From assembly GCF_004345605.1 (NCBI RefSeq), contig NZ_SLVY01000015.1:1-64000 (forward strand): DNA of 64,000 nt, in the 5' to 3' direction. The stretch is from Rhodococcus sp. SMB37 (lineage in GTDB: Bacteria > Actinomycetota > Actinomycetes > Mycobacteriales > Mycobacteriaceae). A program made the position numbers and the translations under genes. Positions 45,314 through 56,085 of the stretch are shown piece after piece (positions within the stretch are counted from its first letter, which is position 1; each line of letters starts with the position of its first letter). The notes under the pieces are model-generated. The model saw only the letters and a list, made by a program, of their open reading frames with translations. It did not search any database and was not told the origin of the DNA.

Positions 45314-46504
45314 CTACGAGAACCGGGTCTCGGCGATGATCGTCCGGTAGGTCTCGACGGCATCGGTCGGCCGTCGAGTGAGGTTCGAATCGGTCTGCAC
45401 ATCGACGCTGTACAGGCCGAATCGAGCTGTGTAGTCGCCCCACTCGTAGTTGTCGGTGAGGGACCAGTAGTTGTATCCGAACACCGGGGCGCCGTCGGCG
45501 ATCGCGCGGCCCATTGCGTCGACATGCTCGCGCAGGTGCCGCGACCGGGTCCAGCCGTCGGCGCGCGGAGCCTCGTCGGCTGTGGCCATGCCGTTCTCCA
45601 CTACGTAGAGGGGAACGCCCGGGTATCGATCGGCATAGTCCATCAGAGCGTCGTACATCCCCTGAGGGTGCGGCACGATCGACGCGTAATCGCCGACGGT
45701 GGCATGGATCGCCGTCGGATTCTGCAAGGTCACTCCGTAGTAGAAGTCGACGCCGACGTAGTCGAGGCCGGTGCGGACCCGGTCGAGAAACCAGGTGTCG
45801 AGATATGGCTGCGCGCCGGGGATGTATGCGGCGTTCGAGGTCACCCGAGCGTCCGGATCGGCACGGTGGATGGCCTGGTACGCGCCGTGATGGGCCTCGA
45901 CCAGCCGATCGAACATGGCCGGCACCTCGGCCGGTGCGAGTCCGCCGTTCGTCACCTCTTGCCACACATATTGACTGGGTTCGTTGAACGTCACCCACAG
46001 GGCGTCCGCGTCGGCGTAGCGCTCGGCGACAGTCTCGGCATGCACGAGCCAGGAGCGCACCGTGTCGGGGTCGGACCAGCCACCACGGTCGGCGATCCAG
46101 CCCGGATACACCCAGTGATCGAGTGTGAGCATCGGCGTCATGCCATGGGCACGGATCTCTCTCACGACGTCGTCGTAATAGTCGAGTTCGGAGTCGTCCC
46201 ATCCGTATGGAGTGGGCTGGATCCGCGCCCACTCCACGGAGATCCGGTAGACGTCGACTCCGAGCTCCGCAGCATGGGTGATGTCCTCGCGGTAGCGGTG
46301 CCTGAAGTCGACGGACGACCCGATCGGTTCGTGGTGTGGTTCGTTCGAGTATCGCAGCCAGTTGCTGTCGGGTGACGATCCCTCGGACTGGAAGCCGGAA
46401 CTCGCCACACCCCAGAGGAATTCGTGCGGCTGCGCGTGAGCGGGTGGCGCATGGGGGATACCGAGTGCTGCGGTGAGAACGAGCACCGTGAGGAACGCTC
46501 TCAT
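45314..46504 (-). CDS. secreted glycoside hydrolase family 1 (beta-glucosidase-like)
   Basis: This 396-residue protein has an N-terminal signal peptide (MRAFLTVLVLTAALGIPHAPPAHA, cleavage after AHA) and a GH1 barrel. Visible are FLWGVASSGFQSEG, RISVEWARIQP, TFNEPSQY (acid/base Glu) and VVENGM (nucleophile Glu). Export of a GH1 enzyme is less usual than cytosolic location. The substrate is probably a beta-glycoside, not more closely predictable. It starts seven bases after the alpha/beta hydrolase gene stop, so the two may be co-transcribed. Confidence 0.9.
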   Translation of the reverse strand: MRAFLTVLVLTAALGIPHAPPAHAQPHEFLWGVASSGFQSEGSSPDSNWLRYSNEPHHEPIGSSVDFRHRYREDITHAAELGVDVYRISVEWARIQPTPYGWDDSELDYYDDVVREIRAHGMTPMLTLDHWVYPGWIADRGGWSDPDTVRSWLVHAETVAERYADADALWVTFNEPSQYVWQEVTNGGLAPAEVPAMFDRLVEAHHGAYQAIHRADPDARVTSNAAYIPGAQPYLDTWFLDRVRTGLDYVGVDFYYGVTLQNPTAIHATVGDYASIVPHPQGMYDALMDYADRYPGVPLYVVENGMATADEAPRADGWTRSRHLREHVDAMGRAIADGAPVFGYNYWSLTDNYEWGDYTARFGLYSVDVQTDSNLTRRPTDAVETYRTIIAETRFS

Positions 46505-46511
46505 CGCAGCC

Positions 46512-47633
46512 TCACGAGATCGCGGCGAGCGATCGAGCGAACGGGGTCCACACGTCGGTCAGGGCTTTGCGCCCGATGAACAACCCGATGTGGCCCGTGT
46601 CGGCGATCGTCGCCACGATCTCCGGGGGCGGGGTGGACACGTGATCCGCCAGCGTCGTCACCTGCGTGGGCGTCGCGATCATGTCCGACCTGCCGGCGAT
46701 CAGATGCAACGGGCAAGTGATCTTGGACAGGTCGACGACAGCGCCTTCGGCTTCGAGGGTGCCGGCGACGAGCTCGTTGCGGACGACCAGGTGCCGGATG
46801 ATCCACTCACGGAACGCGGCGGGAATCTCCTGCCGCCAGGTGAACCAGCGCCGCTCGGCTTCCATGCGGGACACCTCGTCCGGGTCGTCGAGGGCGCCGA
46901 GCAGGGCCATCGCCCGTTCGATCTCGCCGATCGGGTCGGTGGACGGCAGACCTGACGCCCGCGCGGTGTCGTAGAAAAGGTCGACCACCGAGGTCGCCGC
47001 GCCTGTCGGTGCATGCGCCAGTGCCGCGAGGGCGGGTTGCTCGGCATGGAAATCGATGGGGGTGCCGGCCACGGTGAGTGTGTGCACGGTTTCGGGATGT
47101 AGCGCAGTGTAGATCGTGCCCAGCCATCCACCCTGGCTGTCGCCCACGATGTTCACCCGACCGCCGAGATGAGCGACGGCGTCTGCGATCACGGCGAGAT
47201 GTTCGTCGATCGAGGCCGAGTCGGTAGTGGCTCTCGCGGGAGTCCAGTCGAGGCAATGCAGCCGGGTGAGACCTCCTGCTCGCAGCGCGTCGACCTGGCT
47301 GCGGCCGGGGGAGTGATCGACGATGCACGAGTGGGTGCCGGCTTGGGGGGGAAGCAGGAGGGTGGGCACCGATTCGCGGTCGGCGGCGTCGGGTGCACTG
47401 CAGTCGCGAAGGTTCGCGAGTGGCCATCGGTGGGGGACCGGCCACGCGTGCGCCCAGGCCGGTGGCGTGGTGTCGGTCAGGACCCCGTAGTAGCGGCCGA
47501 TGTCCGAAGCGATGGTCCAGGGTGTGGGGCCACGGCGCGCAAGGCCGAGGAGGTACGAGCTCCAACCGGCGATCGCCGCGACCCCGAGTCGAATCGGGGT
47601 CGCGGCGATCTGGGTATGCGTCACCGGAGTCAT
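46512..47633 (-). CDS. alpha/beta hydrolase related to PHA synthase/depolymerase
   Basis: This 373-residue alpha/beta-hydrolase has a nucleophile elbow GDSQGG, an acid near AGRSDMIATP and a catalytic His in DTGHIGLFIGRKALTDVW. The last motif resembles the PhaC/PhaZ group. Next to phasin and phaC it is probably an intracellular PHA depolymerase or a PHA-active esterase (inference from context). The ATG at 47633 is used; a GTG at 47642 is an alternative. Confidence 0.75.
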   Translation of the reverse strand: MTPVTHTQIAATPIRLGVAAIAGWSSYLLGLARRGPTPWTIASDIGRYYGVLTDTTPPAWAHAWPVPHRWPLANLRDCSAPDAADRESVPTLLLPPQAGTHSCIVDHSPGRSQVDALRAGGLTRLHCLDWTPARATTDSASIDEHLAVIADAVAHLGGRVNIVGDSQGGWLGTIYTALHPETVHTLTVAGTPIDFHAEQPALAALAHAPTGAATSVVDLFYDTARASGLPSTDPIGEIERAMALLGALDDPDEVSRMEAERRWFTWRQEIPAAFREWIIRHLVVRNELVAGTLEAEGAVVDLSKITCPLHLIAGRSDMIATPTQVTTLADHVSTPPPEIVATIADTGHIGLFIGRKALTDVWTPFARSLAAIS

Positions 47634-47699
47634 GTACCGCACCGTAGAGCGCCGATCGGGCGCACGGGCGCGATTGCGGTTCGCAAGTGGGATCGTGTC

Positions 47700-48140
47700 C
47701 TACTTGAGAAGGTCGCGTGCCGTGGTGGTGACAGTGCTGGTGAGCTCGCGAGCGAAGGAGACCTGCGCCTTGGCGATGTCGGCGACCCACTCGACGGGGG
47801 TGGCCTCGGCGAACTTCTCCTGCAGGTCCAGGATGCTGCCGACGGCCTTCTCGTAGGTGTCGACACCGAGGTTGCCGCTCTGCTTGGCAGCCTCGACGAA
47901 CTTGGCGTTGAACTCGTTGACGCGCTCGGTGGTCTCGTCGACGGTCTTGGTGAGGTCGGCGGCGGCCTTTTCGGCAGCGGCGGTGGCGCTCGCCGTGAGC
48001 TTCTCGGCGGTCTTCTGAGCGGTCGCGGTGGCGTCGGCTGCGGCCTTGGTGGCAGCGTCGGAAGCCTTGGCGGCTGCGTCGGAAGCCTTGGCGGCGGTCT
48101 CGGTGGCCTTGGGGGCGGTGGTCTTGGCGGGAGCAGTCAT
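47700..48140 (-). CDS. phasin-like PHA granule protein
   Basis: This 146-residue protein has an Ala/Lys/Thr-rich repetitive first half (TAAKASDAAAKASDAATKAA, heptad-like). An amphipathic helical second half follows (VNEFNAKFVEAAKQSG, VEWVADIAKAQVSFARELT) of the phasin type. Phasins coat polyhydroxyalkanoate granules and control their size. The ATG at 48140 has GAAGGGA upstream. An unusual three-copy GTTAGCA element lies 66-94 bases upstream. Confidence 0.85.
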   Translation of the reverse strand: MTAPAKTTAPKATETAAKASDAAAKASDAATKAAADATATAQKTAEKLTASATAAAEKAAADLTKTVDETTERVNEFNAKFVEAAKQSGNLGVDTYEKAVGSILDLQEKFAEATPVEWVADIAKAQVSFARELTSTVTTTARDLLK

Positions 48141-48205
48141 GGGTTTCCCTTCGTTGAGCGCGGGTATGGAGCGCTGTATGAGGTCGGTACGCCGCGAACG
48201 GCGTT

Positions 48206-48234
48206 GTTAGCAGGTTAGCAAAATGAATGCTAAC
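48206..48234 (-). promoter_or_regulatory. GTTAGCA palindrome plus extra half-site upstream of phasin gene
   Basis: GTTAGCA (48214-48220) and TGCTAAC (48228-48234) form a perfect palindrome with a seven-base AT-rich spacer. A third GTTAGCA copy sits at 48206-48212. Three half-sites in 29 bases in front of a phasin gene suggest an operator, perhaps for the XRE regulator at 50111-50497 (inference). Confidence 0.55.
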
Positions 48235-48244
48235 GCGCAACCTC

Positions 48245-49933
48245 TCAGCTGAAGACGTAGGTCCCGGGGGCATCGCCGAGAACGGGATGGTCCTTGCTGC
48301 CCATCGGTGGAGGTGAGGTCAGGGCGCCCGCGCGCTTCGTCGACCACACCGTCCAGTCCTCCCACCACGACGCGGCCGCGTGGCGGGTGGCCTTCTCGTG
48401 CCACGACTTCGGATCGGAGGGAAGTTCGGTCGGTTCGTCGTCGGGGCCGCCGATTGCTTCGAACCAGGCCTTCGGATTCGGCGGATTGACCGCGCCGGCA
48501 ACGTGTCCGCCGCTCGTGAGTACATACCGCACGTCGCCGCCCAGCAGGTTCACTGCCTTGTACGACGACGTCCACGGCACGATATGGTCGTTGATCGCAC
48601 CCACGATGTAGGTGTCGCAGGTGACGTCCGCCAGATCGAGCGCCGATCCGTCCAGCTCGTACTTCTTCTCGGCGAGTTCGTTGCGCCCGTAGAGGGTTCG
48701 CAGGTAATGCGAGTGCATCGCAGCCGGCATCCGGGTGCTGTCCTCGTTCCATGCCAGGATGTCGAACGCAGCCGGCTTCTCGCCCTTCATCCACCGCGAT
48801 ACCCAGTAGTTGAAGATCAGGTCCTTCGCGCGGATCATGTCGAAGGTGCCGCCCATCTCCGACCCGGACAAGAATCCCTGCCTGCTCATGCGGAATTCCA
48901 CCCTGTCGAGAGTCGCGGGGTCGGTCAGCAGAGCCAGTTCGCCGACCTCGCTGTAATCGAGGAGCGTGTTGAGCATGGTGAACGCGCTGATCCGCTCGTC
49001 ACCGATTGCGCCCATCTTCGCCGCGGCCATCGCGGCCACCGCGCCGCCGAGACAGATCGAGAGCACCTCGATGCGCGAGGTGCCGGTGATCTCCTCGACC
49101 ACATCCAGGGCGGTGGCGATGCCCAGCCGGTAGTAGTCGTCCATCGTGATGTCCTGCATCGTCTCGTCCGGGTTGCGGTACGAGATCATGAACACCGTGC
49201 GATTTCGCTGGATCGCCCACTCCGCCAGGCTCCGGCCCGGGGCCAGATCGAGGATGTAGTACTTGTTGATCCACGGCGGTGCTGCCAGGATCGGGATCTC
49301 GTGGACCTTCTCGGTTTGCGGTGCGTACTGGATCACCTCGATCAGATCGTTGCGGAACACGACCTTGCCCGGGGTGGCCGCCATGTTCTCGCCGAGGGTG
49401 AACGCCTCACGGTCCACCTTCAGCGGAATTCCCTTGCGGTGCACCAGATCATCCACGGCGAACTTCGCCCCGCGGAACAGGCTTGCGCCACCGGTGTCGA
49501 GTGCGCGCACGAGCACACCTGGATTGATCAGGAAGTTCGACGGTGCAAGCGCATCGAACATCAGGTTTGCGAACTGGCGGGCCTTGGCATCGGCCAGTGA
49601 ATCGCCCTCACCCGCATCGACGAGCTCGTCGACGTACTCGCGGGTGGCGAGGTAGCTCTGCAGCAACGAGAAGTACGCGGGATTCTCTTTCCATGCCGCA
49701 TCGGAGAACCGTCGATCCTTCGGATCGGGCGGCACCGGGGCCTGGGGCTCGCTCGCGTTCCACACACGGGTCGCCGCCGCCGGAATGTGCGCAAGACGGT
49801 TGGCGTACTCCGTGGTCGCTTCGGCGATCGCACGCGGATTCTTCGCGGCGCGGCCGGCGACGGACGCCACCGCCGGACCCCATCCGATGGGGTCGAGCGA
49901 CGACGAGATCTTCTTCTGCAGGTTGTTGAGCAC
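48245..49933 (-). CDS. phaC: polyhydroxyalkanoate synthase
   Basis: PhaC polymerises (R)-3-hydroxyacyl-CoA into PHA at the granule surface. The 562-residue protein has the class I/II N-terminal region (NPAYFSLLQSYLATREYVDEL), PPWINKYYILDLAP, the catalytic-Cys elbow LSICLGGAVAAM and an MFISYRNPDE-like segment. The catalytic Asp is in GAINDHIVPW and the His in SGGHVAGAVNPP. The lipase box reads S-x-C-x-G rather than the usual G-x-C-x-G. I chose GTG 49933 (GGAG eight bases upstream), giving the usual family length. Confidence 0.92.
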   Translation of the reverse strand: MLNNLQKKISSSLDPIGWGPAVASVAGRAAKNPRAIAEATTEYANRLAHIPAAATRVWNASEPQAPVPPDPKDRRFSDAAWKENPAYFSLLQSYLATREYVDELVDAGEGDSLADAKARQFANLMFDALAPSNFLINPGVLVRALDTGGASLFRGAKFAVDDLVHRKGIPLKVDREAFTLGENMAATPGKVVFRNDLIEVIQYAPQTEKVHEIPILAAPPWINKYYILDLAPGRSLAEWAIQRNRTVFMISYRNPDETMQDITMDDYYRLGIATALDVVEEITGTSRIEVLSICLGGAVAAMAAAKMGAIGDERISAFTMLNTLLDYSEVGELALLTDPATLDRVEFRMSRQGFLSGSEMGGTFDMIRAKDLIFNYWVSRWMKGEKPAAFDILAWNEDSTRMPAAMHSHYLRTLYGRNELAEKKYELDGSALDLADVTCDTYIVGAINDHIVPWTSSYKAVNLLGGDVRYVLTSGGHVAGAVNPPNPKAWFEAIGGPDDEPTELPSDPKSWHEKATRHAAASWWEDWTVWSTKRAGALTSPPPMGSKDHPVLGDAPGTYVFS

Positions 49934-50110
49934 CGGGGCAACTCCAGAACTGGGTCGGTTGGTTACCTCGAGGCTGACATCTCCGCAGCGGGCGCGCACC
50001 TTACCGCAAGGTACATGCCGAGTGCACGTTGGGTTGTGCGCGAACTGAACCTTCCTGACCTGCTTCCCAACCGTGATTAAAGGCCCTGACCTGCGTAGAT
50101 GTGAATCTCC

Positions 50111-50497
50111 TCACTCCGCGTCGGAAATGGGGGGTCCGCCACCACGTCGGCGCTTTGCAACAGTGACCTCCCGGAAAGCCTCGTACATCTCCTCCAGAGA
50201 CCGCCGCTGGGCATTCGTCAGATCCGGATCCTCGCGAAGAGCCTTGGTCACCGCCGATTCCCCGTCGGTCTCCGGTGTCACCTGCGACACCAGCGCGTCC
50301 GCCGACACGTGCAATTGCTCCGCAATCGCATGGAGGACTCGATCGCTCGGCGCCCGCAGATTCCGCTCGATCTGCGACAGATACGGATTCGAGATGCCCA
50401 CCATCGACGCCAGCTGGCGCATCGGGAGTTCCGCGAGCTCACGCTGACGTCGGATGAGTTCGCCCAGAGTCGTCGGCCGCTCGTCGTCCTGCTTCAT
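50111..50497 (-). CDS. XRE-family regulator next to phaC
   Basis: This 128-residue protein has an N-terminal helix-turn-helix (LGELIRRQRELAELPMRQLASMVGISNPYLSQIERNLRAP, about 11-50) and a C-terminal helical tail ending basic (AKRRRGGGPP). It resembles Rv0474-type regulators. Its gene lies upstream of and in line with phaC, so it is the best candidate regulator of the PHA genes. The TATGCT -10 six bases before the ATG at 50497 suggests a leaderless transcript, and a palindrome sits just upstream. Confidence 0.83.
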   Translation of the reverse strand: MKQDDERPTTLGELIRRQRELAELPMRQLASMVGISNPYLSQIERNLRAPSDRVLHAIAEQLHVSADALVSQVTPETDGESAVTKALREDPDLTNAQRRSLEEMYEAFREVTVAKRRRGGGPPISDAE

Positions 50498-50508
50498 GAG
50501 GCCAGCAT

Positions 50509-50526
50509 AGGGTCGGTGCCGACCCT
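50509..50526 (-). promoter_or_regulatory. palindrome over the xre promoter
   Basis: AGGGTCGG (50509-50516), TG, and CCGACCCT (50519-50526) form an 18-bp palindrome. It ends 11 bases before the XRE start codon and overlaps its likely -10 region. It fits an autoregulatory operator. Confidence 0.6.
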
Positions 50527-50606
50527 GATCGGCCCGTCCGGTGAGACGGCGGTGAGAACGACACCGCCCGGGCGCACCCGCGTGTGGTCAACCATCCACT
50601 ATCGCG

Positions 50607-53094
<2,488 letters not shown>

Positions 53095-53095
<1 letters not shown>

Positions 53096-53709
53096 TGAGC
53101 GACCGCATCGCCAAGGTCGAACGCACCACGAAAGAATCGAGCATCACCGTCGAGGTGAACCTCGACGGCAGCGGACGCACCGATATCGCGACGGGAATTC
53201 CGTTCTACGACCACATGCTCACCGCGCTCGGTCAGCATGGCTCGTTCGACCTGACCGTGCACGCCCAGGGCGACGTCGAGATCGAAGCGCACCACACCGT
53301 CGAGGACACGGCGATCGTCCTGGGGCAGGCGTTCAACGAGGCGCTCGGCGACAAGCGGGGCATACGCCGATTCGGCGACTGCTTCATTCCGATGGACGAG
53401 ACCCTTGCGCACGCGTCCGTCGACGTCTCCGGACGACCGTACTGCGTGTTCACCGGCGAACCCGACTACATGGTGCATTCGGTGATCGGCGGCTACCCGG
53501 GCGTGCCCTACTCGACCGTCATCAACCGGCACGTGTTCGAATCCTTCGCATTCCATGCGCGCATCGCACTACACGTGCGCGTGCTCTACGGCCGCGATCC
53601 GCATCACATCACCGAGGCCGAGTTCAAGGCTGTCGCACGCGCACTGCGTGAGGCCGTCGAACCGGACCCACGCGTGACCGGTGTGCCGTCGACCAAGGGC
53701 AGTCTGTAA
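53095..53709 (+). CDS. hisB: imidazoleglycerol-phosphate dehydratase
   Basis: HisB dehydrates imidazoleglycerol phosphate; it is a monofunctional dehydratase of 204 residues without the phosphatase domain found in enterics. The Mn ligand motifs [11 protein letters not shown] and [27 protein letters not shown] (HHxxE) and the GIPFYDHML opening are present. It overlaps hisC (TGATG). A 51-residue membrane protein gene follows three bases later. Confidence 0.97.
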
Positions 53710-53712
53710 GCA

Positions 53713-53868
53713 ATGGATGTTCTCCTCACCTACGCCTGTTTCATCGTTGCGGGGATCACGGCCGGCGGCACCTGGTCGATGTGGAAGTCCCGGAATCTGC
53801 TGTTCGCGGGAGTTCTCCTTGCGATCACGGTGCTCGCCGTGTTCGCGGGTGTGCTCAGGTTGATCTGA
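53713..53868 (+). CDS. 51-residue two-helix membrane protein
   Basis: This small frame from ATG 53713 lies between hisB and the MFS gene with gaps of three bases and one base. The product is MDVLLTYACFIVAGITAGGT, then WSMWKSRN and a second hydrophobic segment (LLFAGVLLAITVLAVFAGVLRLI). It would form two short membrane helices joined by a charged loop. The tight packing in the operon supports it as a real gene. The function is unknown. Confidence 0.6.
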   Translation: MDVLLTYACFIVAGITAGGTWSMWKSRNLLFAGVLLAITVLAVFAGVLRLI

Positions 53869-53869
53869 C

Positions 53870-55030
53870 GTGACACAGGACAGTCCGGCACTGCTCAGAG
53901 TGCGCGGGCTCCCCGCGGCATGGGTGCTGGCCGCTGCAGCGTTCGGCGGATTCTCGCTGCTGCTGCCCGTCGTACCCTGGGCCATCGCCGAAGCCGGCGG
54001 ATCCGACACGCTCGCCGGGTCGGTGACGGCGGTGTTCATGCTCACCACGGTTCTCACTCAGATCGCCATGCCTCGACTGATGCGGACGTACGGTCACCGT
54101 GCCACGCTCATCGCCGGCTGCCTGCTGCTCGGTCCGCCGTCGTTGCTGTTCCTCCTGTCGGTGGCTCCGGCCGCCGTCCTCGGGATCTCCGCGGTGCGTG
54201 GGATCGGATTCGGCATGATCACCGTCGCTGCGTCCGCACTCGTGGGCGAACTCGCACCTCCACGCCTGCTGGGCCGGGCGACGGGCGCGCTCGGCGTCGG
54301 GATCGCCGCGTCCCAGATGATCGGCCTGCCCGCCGGGCTGGCGATCGCCGAACGCTTCTCTACCACACCGGTGTTCATCCTCGGCGCGATCGTCACTTCG
54401 GCTGCTCTCGTCGCGGCGTTCCGGCTGCCGCAGACACCGAAGCGCGCTGCCGCGCCGAGCGGCCGCATCCCGCTGCGGGTGCTGCTGTTCCCCATGGTGG
54501 CGGTCGGAGCGGGAGCCATTGCCTACGGTGGACTGACTTCGCTCCTGCGTATTGCGGTCGCCGATCTCCCCGTCCCGACCGCGCTGGCCGTGCTCAGCGC
54601 GTCCACGCTCGTCGGACGTTTCGGGGCGGGTGCCCTCGCCGACCGCTTCGGTGCGGGCAGGATGCTGCCCGTCGGCCTCGGTCTCGCCGCGGTGGCGATG
54701 GTGCCGTTCGCTCTCGTCGCCGACGGCCGAGCCGGCGCGGGTGCCCTGATCGGAGCCTCGGTGTGCTTCGGGCTCGGCTTCGGCATCGTGCAGAACGAGG
54801 CACTGCTCGTCGCGTTCCGGCGCGCCGGATCCGAGCACATCGGATCCGCGAGTGCCGCATGGAACATCGGCTTCGACGCCGGCACCGGCGCCGGATCCTT
54901 CGCACTCGGCGCAGTGGCCGCCGCATCCGGATACCCGGCGGCCTTCGCGGTCGCCGCGCTGCTGGTCCCCACACTTCCATTGCTCGCGCGGCTCGCCGGC
55001 CCGTCCGAACGTCCCCGTCCCTCCACATAG
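53870..55030 (+). CDS. MFS transporter (12 TMS) in the his operon
   Basis: This 386-residue protein has about 12 membrane helices and typical MFS features: [22 protein letters not shown] between helices 2 and 3, and [20 protein letters not shown] between helices 8 and 9. The start is GTG 53870, one base after the small membrane gene. It sits in the his operon between hisB and hisH. Actinobacterial relatives in this place are uncharacterised; histidine or a pathway intermediate would be a guess. Confidence 0.85.
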   Translation: MTQDSPALLRVRGLPAAWVLAAAAFGGFSLLLPVVPWAIAEAGGSDTLAGSVTAVFMLTTVLTQIAMPRLMRTYGHRATLIAGCLLLGPPSLLFLLSVAPAAVLGISAVRGIGFGMITVAASALVGELAPPRLLGRATGALGVGIAASQMIGLPAGLAIAERFSTTPVFILGAIVTSAALVAAFRLPQTPKRAAAPSGRIPLRVLLFPMVAVGAGAIAYGGLTSLLRIAVADLPVPTALAVLSASTLVGRFGAGALADRFGAGRMLPVGLGLAAVAMVPFALVADGRAGAGALIGASVCFGLGFGIVQNEALLVAFRRAGSEHIGSASAAWNIGFDAGTGAGSFALGAVAAASGYPAAFAVAALLVPTLPLLARLAGPSERPRPST

Positions 55031-55040
55031 AATCGACAAC
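55028..55040 (+). promoter_or_regulatory. internal promoter giving leaderless hisH
   Basis: TAGAAT (55028-55033) is followed by exactly seven bases and then the hisH ATG at 55041. This is an optimal -10 for a leaderless transcript inside the operon, overlapping the stop of the MFS gene. Confidence 0.6.
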
Positions 55041-55676
55041 ATGAGCGCAACCACGGTGGCCGTCCTCGACTACGGCTCGGGAAATCTCCACTCCGCGACC
55101 CGGGCGCTGGCCCGCACCGGCGCACAGGTCGAGGTCACCTCCGACCCCGAGGTCGCGCTCGCTGCGGACGGCCTCGTCGTCCCCGGTGTCGGCGCATTCG
55201 ACGCATGCATGCGAGGCCTACGCGGTGTGGGCGGCGAGAAGATCATCGGTACCCGACTCGCCGGAGGGCGCCCGGTGCTCGGCATCTGCGTCGGCATGCA
55301 GATCCTGTTCGAGAAGGGCGTCGAACACGGAATCGAGACCGAAGGCTGCGGCGAGTGGCCCGGCACCGTCGACCGCCTCGACGCGCCCGTCCTGCCCCAC
55401 ATGGGCTGGAACACCGTGGAGGCGGCGAAGGACTCGGTCCTGTTCGCCGGAATGGACGACGACACACGTTTCTACTTCGTCCACACCTACGCGGCGCAGA
55501 CCTGGGAACTGCCCGAACCCGAACGGATCGCCCCACCGCGACTGACCTGGGCCGAGCACGGCAGCAGGTTCCTCGCCGCAGTCGAGAACGGTCCGCTCTC
55601 GGCGACGCAGTTCCACCCCGAGAAGTCCGGTGACGCCGGTGCCGTCCTGTTGCGGAACTGGGTGGGCTCCTTGTGA
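55041..55676 (+). CDS. hisH: imidazole glycerol phosphate synthase, glutaminase subunit
   Basis: HisH provides ammonia from glutamine to HisF. The 211-residue class I glutamine amidotransferase has [25 protein letters not shown], the nucleophile Cys in [13 protein letters not shown] and the His/Glu pair in [12 protein letters not shown]. It overlaps the next small gene by four bases. hisA normally follows directly; here it is about 7 kb away. Confidence 0.96.
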   Translation: MSATTVAVLDYGSGNLHSATRALARTGAQVEVTSDPEVALAADGLVVPGVGAFDACMRGLRGVGGEKIIGTRLAGGRPVLGICVGMQILFEKGVEHGIETEGCGEWPGTVDRLDAPVLPHMGWNTVEAAKDSVLFAGMDDDTRFYFVHTYAAQTWELPEPERIAPPRLTWAEHGSRFLAAVENGPLSATQFHPEKSGDAGAVLLRNWVGSL

Positions 55677-55924
55677 GCACCCCCGACGAGGGCACCCGGC
55701 CCGATGAGCCGACCGGCGACCTGTCGATCGGCAAACTTGCGATGTCGGCGCTCGGTGCCGCCGCGGCGGTGCTGCTCGTTGCCACCCTCGTCATCGTGGT
55801 GCTGAAGCCGGAACCGGTGCTCGGTCTGATCGTGGCTCTCGGCGGAGTGATCGGCGCGATTACCGTGATGGGGATCGTGTCGAAGCGGATGACGCGGAAA
55901 GCGTTCGGGCCGGAGAAAAAATAG
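55673..55924 (+). CDS. small two-helix membrane protein after hisH
   Basis: This 83-residue protein has a charged Pro/Asp-rich N-terminus, two hydrophobic segments (about 22-45 and 48-68) and a basic tail ([13 protein letters not shown]). The GTG at 55673 overlaps the hisH stop (GTGA). I do not recognise the family. Conserved small membrane genes beside hisH/hisA are known in actinobacteria, but no function is attached. Confidence 0.65.
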   Translation: MSTPDEGTRPDEPTGDLSIGKLAMSALGAAAAVLLVATLVIVVLKPEPVLGLIVALGGVIGAITVMGIVSKRMTRKAFGPEKK

Positions 55925-55979
55925 GACGGGCACTGGGCAATTCCCACTGCTACGTCCTTGCCTCTTCAATATATATCCC

Positions 55980-56008
55980 ACCCGGGGGCTTGCGGCAAGA
56001 CCCCGGGT
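55980..56008 (+). promoter_or_regulatory. rifamycin-associated element (RAE) upstream of helR
   Basis: The element is a near-perfect inverted repeat: ACCCGGGG (55980-55987), CTTG (55989-55992), loop CGG, CAAG (55996-55999), CCCCGGGT (56001-56008), with a single G/A mismatch. Its core (GGGG-CTTG-CGG-CAAG-CCCC, with one extra base on each side) matches the RAE known upstream of rifamycin-inducible genes in actinobacteria. It stands 77 bases before helR. Confidence 0.85.
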
Positions 56009-56085
56009 ATCCCTCAGAATCATCCTCCTGGCCGGATCCGTGCACGTCACGGTTGTGCCCGGCCGGGAGAGGGGCGGAAATTTTC

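Noticed and set aside
46807-48273. 488-codon open frame on the minus strand over the phasin region
   Set aside because: The repetitive Ala/Lys codons of the phasin give a long Arg-rich alternative frame; the phasin frame has the expected start and ribosome binding site.
55980-56008. Hairpin read as a simple his-operon terminator
   Set aside because: Its arms and CGG loop match the rifamycin-associated element and it sits directly before helR; a terminator role is secondary at best.
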